This document shows, piece after piece, positions 55,892-64,000 of a stretch of 64,000 nucleotides of DNA. A program made the translations under genes and the position numbers. Positions within the stretch are counted from its first letter, which is position 1. Each line of letters opens with the position of its first letter. This stretch comes from Oryza sativa Japonica Group (Eukaryota; Streptophyta; Magnoliopsida; Poales; Poaceae). The notes beneath the pieces are model-generated. The model saw only the letters and a list, made by a program, of their open reading frames with translations, made no database searches and was not told the DNA's origin. The stretch covers positions 25,991,501-26,055,500 of the forward strand of contig NC_089043.1 of NCBI RefSeq assembly GCF_034140825.1. Reading direction: 5' to 3'.

Positions 55892-56905
55892 AGCTCAGAA
55901 CATGCAATGTTTCAAGGCCAAGCTATGTGGTTCTGATTGGATTTCTCTAGGGCCATCAGTTAAGTACTTGTTTGAGCCATACCATAAAAACAGTGTGTGG
56001 ATGCATGGGCACCACATTGTGTGGCCACACTGACCTGTTTTGGTGTCCAAGATGCATTGCCTCATGAGGACCACATGTAAGTTGGGGGGTCCAACATGTC
56101 AGGGTCAGTGCCATTTCTGAGTCTGCAATGAGATATCAAATATATTAGGTATTTGATTGTATCATGTTTAAAATATCTAAATTTGGCCCATAGTTTAGAT
56201 GCATTTTTCTGAGTCTTCATGCCCAGAACGCGTTTTTCCTGAACTGCCAGATTAAATGCATTGAGTGGTCTAAAAAAATAAGAATTTTCTCAACAATGTC
56301 ACATTGCCTGTTTAGAAGATGGACTATTTGGCTAGCAACATCTCATGTGAACTCCATTTCGTTGTTTCTTCCTATACTTTTTCCCATATGACCTACAGGA
56401 CTAAGACTCGCTGGTGCTATCATTGAGTTAGGATGGTCCTACTGGACCACGCTTATCAATAAGACCTGAGTCAGTCATATATCTTTCTGAGACATAGCAT
56501 GAGAGCTTTTAGTTTCATCCATTGGAGGAAAAACTTACAAGGGAGAAAAAAAGGATAAAGAAAATAATAAAGGAAAGAAAAGAGTGGCTCCGACACAGTT
56601 GTTAAGCCCCTGTCGTCGTTTATTTTTCATTGATGTTTGCCATGCGTGAATTCCTAAACATCTAATTTATTCAACATGTGTGAAAATCTTTCAAAATTCA
56701 TCAATGGATAATTCAGCTAGCAAACTACTCAAATCATATCTGTTGCACCTAACAGGGAAAAGGATGTTGATGAGAATAACCACAGAAACCAACATTTTTC
56801 AGAAAAAGGAAATTGCTGTACCAGTCTGCTAGGAAAAATTTGTATCTTTGTCTCATAATCTGTAATCCTGATAATTTACATAGGATTGAACAAAAACCAT
56901 ATAAA
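55892..56905. other. right-arm spacer of the inverted duplication
   Basis: No gene supported. It is the inverse of 35002-36151. Confidence 0.7.
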
Positions 56906-57331
56906 CTAGCTGCAAACAGCAAATTGCTGATTGAGTCTCATTGGTGGAACCACACTAGTATTAAGACATGGCCTAACTATGGAGCTCAGGAGCGCCTTCT
57001 CAATCTCTTCAGAGGCATCTCTCCTAATCAAACACATCACGTACTCCATCACTGAGGCATCACAAGGCAATGTGATCTTGTTGTTGCTTGCAAAGCCAAA
57101 CTCCTCTTGAGACACCCTTAAGAGCTCACAGAAGATCGCCGTGTTGAGGTACATCAGTGGAACCTCGAAGCGTGCCCCATCAGTGGTGTACAACACACAA
57201 TGGCCCTTGTCTGCGACATACGCTGTGGCTGTGCTGCAGCATCCATCGATGCTTGCAGTCTGCCGCCCACTGGATGCCACCATCCTCTGCCACTTCTTGC
57301 CCAATTGAGCAAGCTTCCTTGAACTGATCAT
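56906..57331 (-). CDS. SAUR family protein (141 aa), right arm copy 2
   Basis: I chose the start at [24 protein letters not shown] (ATG at 57329-57331), aligned with all relatives; the open frame extends 91 codons further upstream through the promoter and TATA box and is not expected to be translated there. The core at about residues 44-107 reads [45 protein letters not shown] and [12 protein letters not shown]; it continues EEIEKALLSSIVRPC with the tail NQQFAVCS. It is the intact mirror of the stop-bearing copy at 34573. FCELL (Cys for Gly/Ser) is shared only by this pair. Confidence 0.95.
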   Translation of the reverse strand: MISSRKLAQLGKKWQRMVASSGRQTASIDGCCSTATAYVADKGHCVLYTTDGARFEVPLMYLNTAIFCELLRVSQEEFGFASNNKITLPCDASVMEYVMCLIRRDASEEIEKALLSSIVRPCLNTSVVPPMRLNQQFAVCS

Positions 57332-57442
57332 GGTTCTTCTGTGTTCTTGGCTAAATGAACTTTTGCTCTGAAGGAATGAAGTAGAGACGCTTAGATTGCT
57401 ATACTGTTTGCAGATGAAGTGGTTGTGTTGAGAAGGCAATGG

Positions 57443-57510
57443 ATTTATAGGTGAAGGAAGAGAGGACAGTGCATGGGCAGCCAAAGTGGTAGGCAGGACC
57501 AGAGGAGACA
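57443..57510 (-). promoter_or_regulatory. SAUR promoter: TGTCTC core and TATA box
   Basis: On the minus strand TGTCTC lies at 57505-57510 within GGCTATGTCTCCTCTGG, and TATAAAT at 57443-57449. Confidence 0.7.
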
Positions 57511-58849
57511 TAGCCACGAATGTTGCCGCGCAACTGTTCCAGTTGGAGACGGTGTGATATTGAGATTTAAATGGGACTGGATGTTCACTGAGCGACGGAG
57601 CCACTGCAACTGATTCGATGATTGGTGATGTACTGTAGTACTGACTTGTACACTAGGTAGTGTTTAAGCATCAGTTCCAATGGACCAACCAGCCATTTGA
57701 TCATGTCCCCTTTGTGCTGTGGTGCCCAGAACCAGTAGAAACCACAGCTATATTGGATGCTCCTATCCTAACCATCTTGATCATATGGGTGTTCAATCCA
57801 GGCAACTTACTGCAATATCTACAGTTTTTGGTTTGTAGTTTCATGTGCAGCATGCCATACCATTGAATCATTGATTCGGTCCATGTTTCTTGGTCTGCAT
57901 GGTTTCTGTGGGCACTGACTGGTTTCAGGTTTCAGGTTTCAAGATAGCTAAGTCGTCACCACCATCATCAAATAGGACAGTTGATTTTTTTCAAAAAATA
58001 TAATATAGTAATAATATATCAATAAAGTAGGGTGATGAGTAATGCACAGGACTTATAGTGAACTATAGGACACTCCGAAACAGACTTGAAATATAGACTG
58101 CATCCAATGTTCAACCATTGCGGAGGATTATAACGCTGAAACGACCATTGCTAGGAAAAAATCATATCAAGATGCAATAACAGGTATTTCCTTGTTTGTA
58201 AGATCATATTTCAGAAACTCAGGATCAGACCATGAAGTTTATGTTGTATTCAAGCATGAAAGGAAAAAAAAAATCTTTGAGAGGTAATTACAACTTACAA
58301 GCAATGGAAAGGAGCAACTTCCAGCCATCAGAAAATCGCAAAATTCTGCATTTCTACACCAAATAACTTGTAGGCATTAGTTCTGTAAGCTTTAGTCTTT
58401 TGGGCAGAATTTCTCCGTTCTGCTCACTAACATTTGTCTGATGGTCAATTCCAGAGTATAATCTCTCTTTAGAATATATCGCTATCTGATCTGCAGACCT
58501 GCACTTGAAAAAGCAGAATTAGGGTAACTACAATTATGGCCATCATTTTCAGAAAGTGTGCACTATATGCCAAGCTTAAACATGTGTGATACAAAAAATC
58601 AGAAAACCATGAACTAATCTTTGCAAATAGCGCTACAAATAAACAATATAAATTGACAAATTAGAGAGTCCATGTTAATCGGAACGCCCTCAATAGGAGT
58701 TTGCCTTTTTAGAGCACATACACCCAAGAATCAATTCAGAGTTCAGACAAGAAAACAAGAATTTTGACAGGAAAAAAATGCTGTTTTGCATCATCTGAAT
58801 GATCTGTTTCTCGTATATAATCCTAACATTTACATCAGGAGCTAATGAG
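57511..58849. other. right-arm spacer of the inverted duplication
   Basis: No gene supported. It is the inverse of about 32600-34390 and includes the decayed exon-like block at about 58430-58510. Confidence 0.65.
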
Positions 58850-59266
58850 CTATGTACAAACAGCAAGTTGATGGCTGAACACTCTGACATTGTGGCAAGG
58901 CCTCGCCATGGAGCTCAAGAATGCCCTCTCAACCTCTTCAGAGGCATCTCTCCTAAGCAGACACAAGACATACTCCATCACTGACGCATCGCACGGCAAC
59001 GTGATCCTGCCATCGTCACCTGCGAAGCCAAACTCCTCCTGAGACATCATCAGAAGCTCGCCGAAGACCATCGTGCCGAGGTACGGCAGTGGTACCTCGA
59101 ACCGTGCTCCATCAGCAGTATACACCGTGCAGTGGCCCTTGCCGGCGAGAGAGGATGTGCTGCAGCAATCGTCAGTGGCGCTGGACGTGTGCCGGCCACC
59201 TCTGGCTGATACCATCTTCTGCTGCAACTTCCTGGCCAACTGAGCAAGCTTCTTTGCATGAATCAT
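58850..59266 (-). CDS. SAUR family protein (138 aa), right arm copy 1
   Basis: It starts MIHAKKLAQLARKLQQKMVSARGG. The core at about residues 44-108 reads [46 protein letters not shown] and [12 protein letters not shown]; the tail is HQLAVCT. It keeps LPCDA, unlike its mirror copy at 32155, which has LTCDT. The start MIHAKKLAQLARKLQQKMVSA is shared exactly with that copy. Confidence 0.95.
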   Translation of the reverse strand: MIHAKKLAQLARKLQQKMVSARGGRHTSSATDDCCSTSSLAGKGHCTVYTADGARFEVPLPYLGTMVFGELLMMSQEEFGFAGDDGRITLPCDASVMEYVLCLLRRDASEEVERAFLSSMARPCHNVRVFSHQLAVCT

Positions 59267-59396
59267 GGTTCTGCTGCTTTTTTTTTTCTTCTTTGGCTAA
59301 ACTAGCTAGATGCACTCTGTTGGTCTGAGGCTAAATGCTTTAGATTGCTAGTACTATCTTGTTGTGAATGAAGTAGATGTATTCAGCTGGCCAAGA

Positions 59397-59519
59397 ATTT
59401 ATAGGTGAAAACTAAAGAAGGAAAGCATAAGTGATGGGACAGGAGACATGGCCATGAGTGGTGTTTGTACGTGCAAGGTTGCTGGATCATTGACATTTTG
59501 ATTAGACTCCCATGGGACC
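59397..59519 (-). promoter_or_regulatory. SAUR promoter with GGTCCCAT, TGTCTC and TATA box
   Basis: On the minus strand GGTCCCAT lies at 59512-59519, TGTCTC at 59443-59448 and TATAAAT at 59397-59403. The same three blocks occur before the gene at 29786. Confidence 0.75.
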
Positions 59520-60294
59520 GGCTGTTTGGTGAACATTTGAGCGGTGAGTGATGGAGCCAATGCAACTTGCTGGATGATTAGCAATCTACTGTAAGCATCA
59601 TCCATGGCCCAGTCTGGGACCTTGTTATCACTATATATGTCTGGATCGTGTTTGTTGCATGAGGAACTGAAAGAGCCCACACGGCTTGTCTTGTGCTCCA
59701 AACGGTGGTTGTCCAGGCAACTTGCGTGTCCAGGGCATTGCTCTGGAAGTCTGGGTCGGTCCGTTTTAGTTGAACTTTTGTAGCATGCATTCTTGTGAGT
59801 TGCAAATGATTGATTCAATCCATGGTTTCCTTGTCAGCTGGAATTTTTTGCTGCCCCTGGTTTTGACACTGAAAGAAGATGGCTGGATAATCCTCATTAT
59901 CTGACAATGATTCACCGCCACTGGGTGTTCAATACAGGCAACCTGCTGCAATATCTAAAGTTTTCTATTTGTAGTTTCATCTGCAGCACGCCATACCATA
60001 GAATCATTGATTCAGTCCATGCTTCTTGGTCTGCATAGTTTCTGTGGGCATTGACTGGTTTCAAGTTTCAGGTTTCAATACAGCTAAGTTGCCGTCATCG
60101 CCATCAAATAGGACAGTTGACATTTTCTAGCGAAATATAGGACACTTTGCAAGTGCTAATTTTTCATTAAAAAAATATACAGGAAAGTTTCCTAATATAT
60201 CAATTAAGCAAGATGGAGAGTAATGAACAGGATTTTATGGTGAAGTACAGTCTGAAACAGACTTGAAATATAGACTGCATTCAACGCTCAGCTA
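59520..60294. other. outer end of the right inverted arm
   Basis: No gene supported. The inverse of about 31170-31990 can be followed to about 60285 (TATATTTCAAGTCTGTTTCAGACTG on the minus strand, matching 31171 onward), where the arm ends next to the SAUR fragment. Confidence 0.7.
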
Positions 60295-60344
60295 GTGTGT
60301 AGACGATCGCCGGCGACAGCTAGTGAAGGCGGGGAAGGAGTCGG

Positions 60345-60587
60345 GTGCGAGGTGTCGCAGCTCCTGAGGATGTCGCAGGAGGAGTTCGGGTTCGCCGGCG
60401 GCGACGGAAGGATCACGCTGCCCTGCGACGCGGCGGCGATGGAGTACGTCATGTGCTTGCTGAGGAGGAACGCGTCGGAGGAGGTCGAGAGGGCGTTCCT
60501 GAGCTCCGTGGTGACGATGCCTTGCCAGAATTCAGGCCGCACGATGCCACCTGTGGCGTTGCACCGTCAGTTTGCAGTTTGTAGCTA
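60345..60587 (+). pseudogene. 5'-truncated duplicate of the 51996 SAUR
   Basis: From about 60357 the sequence is nearly identical to the 3' half of the SAUR at 51996 ([58 protein letters not shown]) and stays similar into the 3' UTR. The N-terminal half and the promoter are missing. The open frame from 60295 begins in unrelated GC-rich sequence and would give 97 residues; I consider that accidental. The near identity implies a recent partial copy. Confidence 0.88.
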
Positions 60588-61410
60588 AAGGTTTCTGAAG
60601 ATGTTCAGAGTTTTGTTGCACTGCTTGTTTCTGCATTTTGCACGTCCCGTGCAATTTTGATGTAAAGTGGTTCGGTACAGGAGAATGGAAATGAAATATT
60701 AATTGACCTACTACTTAGCATCCGTTTGCAAATTTGCAATGCCCTTAACTTTTGTTTTTCGATGGCTAATACAGTTAACTGTGAACTACTACTATATAAG
60801 ATAGTTCAGACCATGGGACATGATCAGGAATTGAAGTCTTCAGAGAATCAGAGTACATAGTAGTATATTCACCAAAGCCATTTAGAAGTCTGATTATATT
60901 TTAAGATAACTAGATAAGACACTAATAACCATATTTGATCTTATAATGAAATACTGTAATGATTAGTGCAAATCTAGATATTGTGTGGGCCGAATATGGT
61001 AATTGCTTGACATTGGCAGTTCTCCAGCCGAACCTATTTCAAACTGAAGAAAGGGCTCTATCAATTCCCTAATCCTTGTGAAATGATTGATCCCTCAATC
61101 AACTAATCATAAGTAGTTAATCTTTCACTCTCCCAACACAAGATGCCTAATTGCATGGAACCCGTCCATCAATAGTTGGAACTGGTCTTAGTTAAAGAAA
61201 AATCTAAACCCAAGATATGTGCACAAGGCCTGTCTGCCAATATCATGGGGTCCCAGTGCCACTGATCCACTGAACATGTCAATGTGGGGCGGTGCATTCT
61301 AGTGTGCCCACTACCCAGCACAGGACACAGCTCACAGTTGGTGCTACAGCAATTTATGATCTCAATCACATTGCCATGATCTTCTTTGCAATGTTGCACC
61401 AACCAAGCTT
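60588..61410. other. intergenic, nothing recognised
   Basis: AT-rich sequence after the fragment's 3' UTR; no supported gene. Confidence 0.5.
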
Positions 61411-61485
61411 ATGGCCTTGTCCCCTTACCCAATCATGGGTCGATGGCATGCACTAGACTGAATGCCATCCTCTCCAGCTATAAAT
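61411..61485 (+). promoter_or_regulatory. SAUR promoter: ATGGCCTTGTCCCC motif and TATA box
   Basis: The motif lies at 61411-61424 and TATAAAT at 61479-61485. Confidence 0.75.
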
Positions 61486-61614
61486 TCAACGCAAAGTGGC
61501 CTCCAAGCACCATCTCACTTCATCCATCCACAAACACAAGCATTGCAAACTCAAGGTAGAGTTTTCAAGCTTCCATTTCAATTATTCTTGCAAACTCAAG
61601 GAAGAGAAATGGCC

Positions 61615-62061
61615 ATGATCAGCGCCAAGAGGATTGCTCAGCTAGCAAAGAAATGGCGAAGGATGGCAGCACTGGGGAGGAAGAGGCTTACAATGTCGTC
61701 GACGGCGATGGCGACGGAAGAAGCCCAAGGTTGCTCCACGGCGGTGGCCGGCAAGGGTCACTGCGCCATCTACACCGCCGACGGCGCGCGGTTCGAGGTG
61801 CCATTGGCGTACCTCGGCACGGCGGTCTTGGGCGAGCTCCTGACCATGTCTCGGGAGGAGTACGGCTTCTCCGGCGACGGCAAGATCACGCTGCCGTGTG
61901 ACGCCATGGTGATGGAGTACGTGTTGTGCTTGCTCGGAAGAAACGCTTCGGCAGAGGTTGAGAAGGCGTTCTTGAGCTCCATGGTGATGCCGTGCCACTA
62001 TGCAAGCTGTGTGACACCATCTCTGGGAGCTTGTCAGCAAGTTGCTGTTTGCAGTAACTAG
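61615..62061 (+). CDS. SAUR family protein (148 aa)
   Basis: I chose the ATG at 61615 ([27 protein letters not shown]), aligned with all relatives; another ATG two codons upstream (61609, giving MAMIS) is the first in the likely leader and may be used instead. The core at about residues 50-113 reads [45 protein letters not shown] and [12 protein letters not shown]; the tail is [15 protein letters not shown] and EEYGF are unusual against the AVFGELL and EEFGF of the others. It pairs with the gene at 48447. Confidence 0.95.
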   Translation: MISAKRIAQLAKKWRRMAALGRKRLTMSSTAMATEEAQGCSTAVAGKGHCAIYTADGARFEVPLAYLGTAVLGELLTMSREEYGFSGDGKITLPCDAMVMEYVLCLLGRNASAEVEKAFLSSMVMPCHYASCVTPSLGACQQVAVCSN

Positions 62062-62628
62062 CATTACCAACTGTTGTTTGTTTGACAGTTAGCAGTATTG
62101 TGTGTAGAGTAGTTCAGACGTAGATAGAATTGAAAAGGAAGCTGTACAATCTCTCAGATGATCAAATCATAATGAAATGGTTCGCATTCCTCATTAACTG
62201 AGTCCAAAGTTGTACTCTGAAAATTCTGGCAAAGCTGAAGTGAAACTGGGAGAAACCTGCCAATCCAACACCTACAAGTCATATCCTTTTCATTTTCTTG
62301 AATGACAACAAGCAGATCATGGGGTCTAATTTCTTCAGAAACTGGGGCTAATGTTTTCTTCGGATGTAAATCAATTTACAAATAGTGCAGGAGTACCTTC
62401 CAGCACTCTGCAGATTACAGTAGGTGCCTCAAATTCTCACTTCAGATAACACATATATATACTTGAATAATATGAATGTAGGAGCAGTTTGAAACAGCAA
62501 ATCTTTCAGTTCACCAAAATAAAAGGCCCTAGAGTACTGGAAGTAACCTACTAGTATTTGGTATATCATATGGTTCTTTGTAGAAGTAGCAGAAATTTAG
62601 CATTATATGCTACATCTTCAATTGCACA
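62062..62628. other. intergenic between converging genes
   Basis: This stretch holds the 3' ends of the last SAUR (plus) and the IST1-like gene (minus). Nothing else was recognised. Confidence 0.5.
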
Positions 62629-63984
62629 CTATGGGAGCTTCCCAGATTTGAGCGCCTCGAAGCGTGCAGTAAGAGTTTCGTAGTCCAGAGGCATATTTGG
62701 ATGAACACGAGAACTAAGGTTTGCCTTCGGCAAATCAGGTAATTCATGGTTTTCTTTCTCTTCATCTTCGGAGTGACGACTTCCTGGATAAGGTTCACTT
62801 CTAGGAGCTGGCCTTTCAATGGATTGTATCTCCGTATCACTTTCGTCCTCTGTCTCTGAATTCAATCCCTCTGAATCATCAAACTTTATCTCTGAGTGTA
62901 CCTTCCGAGTAGAACGGATGTTCCTTTTCCGCATCCTCCTGGCACTCAATTCCACTTGTTCAGTGTCTTCTTTATCTTCTACGTGGTTTGATTCAATGGA
63001 GCTCCCTGTGCGGGACGTCCTCCTCCCTTGGGGGTTTGATTCATCAAAGGCCACTATATCTTCCTTCCTGGACGATCTACTAGAGTTGCTCATTGACTGT
63101 CTCTTGCTGGAATGACTAGATTCATGAAAAGAAGTTCTACGGTCCTCAACCTCATCAGATGAATGGGTCTTCTTATTGACAAGATCAGCTGCCGCCTTGG
63201 CAGCAGAAGCTGCTCTATTGGCAGATTCTGCAGCTGCTCGAGCAGCTGATGCAGCATCTTTGAATTGCATCGTACGCTCGTCATCATATTCATCAGCGTA
63301 TCCAGAACTGCACATAAGAACAAGAAGCCATAGTTACACAGGTCCACATAGGTCACATTATATATATATATCGGTTATATATGCCTAAAAACAACTGACA
63401 AACCTGTAATTAGATGGATTTATTTGCACAGCATGTGCTGCTGACATAGTAGTTTTCACTGGAAAGTTGGTAGCTTCCACAAATGTGTTTGGTCCTTGCT
63501 GCAAAGTAGACAAAACCTATCAACCCAACGTGTCATGCATGGAAATACAAGTATGCACAAAAGATTGTCAGTGGCATACAATCAGCTCTTCAGAAGGTTT
63601 GAGAAGCTCCTGCTCAGTCTCGGTCATATCCCAATCGATCTGATGCTCCTTCGCAATCTCCTTGAGAATCTTCAGCTTAGTTTGCCCAGATGGCTTCTTA
63701 ACTGATAGCTTCTCAATTAGCTTCAGAAGGACAGAAAGTTAACATTTGAGAAGATAGTACATGCAACAGTCACAATTGACGGATTGTGAACAACATAAAT
63801 GTTGAAACTTACAAGGTTATTAACACAAGCATCTGGCCGTAGGTCAACTGCAGCAGAAACAAAATCTTTGCCATACTTCTTTTCAAAAAGATCGCGGATC
63901 CGACCGAGTTCAGGGAGTTCTGAGCACCTTGGGGCGGCAAAAATCAAACTGCAGATACCTTCTTTCAAGTCTGCTGGGCATTCC
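62629..63984 (-). CDS. IST1-like protein (ESCRT-III/Vps4 regulator), 3' part, runs off window
   Basis: Four exons are inferred on the minus strand: 63984-63813, 63720-63580, 63498-63404 and 63307-62629, all with GT-AG borders and kept phase; earlier exons lie beyond the window. The first two encode the end of the IST1 domain (ECPADLKEGICSLIFAAPRCSELPEL, DLFEKKYGKDFVSAAVDLRPD, LIEKLSVKK, ILKEIAKEHQIDWD). IST1 binds CHMP1/LIP5 and Vps4 to tune ESCRT-III at endosomes. A long Ser/Glu/Arg-rich, probably disordered region follows, with an Ala-rich coiled segment (AASAARAAAESANRAASAAKAAADL). The end LDYETLTARFEALKSGKLP resembles the C-terminal MIT-interacting helix of the family. It lies tail to tail with the last SAUR. 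Confidence 0.88.
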
Positions 63985-64000
63985 CTAAAGAAAAGGTTTG

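Noticed and set aside
56906-57604. 232-residue open frame suggesting a long N-terminal extension on a SAUR
   Set aside because: The extension reads through the promoter motif and TATA box; the aligned start of all relatives is the internal ATG at 57331.
61462-61614. 49-residue N-terminal extension on the 61615 SAUR
   Set aside because: It begins before the TATA box at 61479 and has no counterpart in relatives.
62819-63115. Plus-strand ORF opposite the IST1-like gene
   Set aside because: It is an antisense shadow of the Ser/Glu-rich exon.
1-64000. CRISPR arrays, bacterial operons, tRNA or rRNA genes
   Set aside because: No spaced identical repeats, no tRNA-like box A/B pair noticed and no rRNA-like sequence; the window is plant nuclear DNA.

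Overview
This looks like a grass nuclear genome, most likely rice (Oryza sativa). Protein families, intron-poor SAUR genes with short promoters, TIR-bearing MITEs of the Stowaway and Tourist type, and L1-type LINEs all point there. From memory, rice carries a tandem block of about 17 SAUR genes on chromosome 9 (OsSAUR39 onward), and this window fits that block. I could not check the numbering, so gene symbols are left blank.

Layout. From 0 to 12 kb the window is mostly repeat-derived: GC-rich repeat-like sequence, two MITEs, a small two-helix membrane protein gene (3.0-3.3 kb), a decayed full-length-size LINE on the minus strand (3.7-9.6 kb) and poorly resolved sequence with a possible bidirectional promoter near 11.5 kb. 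From 12.9 to 62.1 kb lies a cluster of about 21 small auxin up RNA (SAUR) loci. Fifteen look intact. One has a premature stop (34.6 kb), one a frameshift (44.6 kb), three are truncated or rearranged pieces (25.3, 50.8 and 60.3 kb), and one was cut in two by a LINE (halves at 12.9-13.0 and 15.8-16.0 kb). A pectinesterase gene with an in-frame amber codon interrupts the cluster at 27-28 kb. At the right edge, a multi-exon minus-strand gene for an IST1-like ESCRT regulator runs off the window.

Cluster architecture. Four plus-strand SAURs at 32.2, 34.6, 36.3 and 38.4 kb are mirrored in order, on the minus strand, by the genes at 58.9, 56.9, 55.3 and 53.4 kb. Non-coding flanks match as well, so this is a large inverted segmental duplication with arms of about 8 kb. 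Between the arms sits a direct tandem array of three SAURs (42.7, 44.6 and 46.6 kb) with a repeat unit of about 1.9 kb, plus three further SAUR loci. A 2.0 kb solo LTR with a 5-bp target duplication sits in the left arm only.

Function. SAUR proteins are small, rapidly auxin-induced regulators; in well-studied members they inhibit PP2C.D phosphatases and so promote plasma-membrane H+-ATPase activity and cell expansion. Nearly every promoter here has the same layout: a motif related to CATGGCCTTGTC(T/C)C, often containing the auxin-response core TGTCTC, then a TATAAAT box 90-140 bp before the ATG. Two genes also carry GGTCCCAT, a block known from soybean SAUR promoters. I found no wholly new system. 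The most unusual observations are the LINE-split SAUR, the inverted-duplication layout and several nested or fold-back elements.
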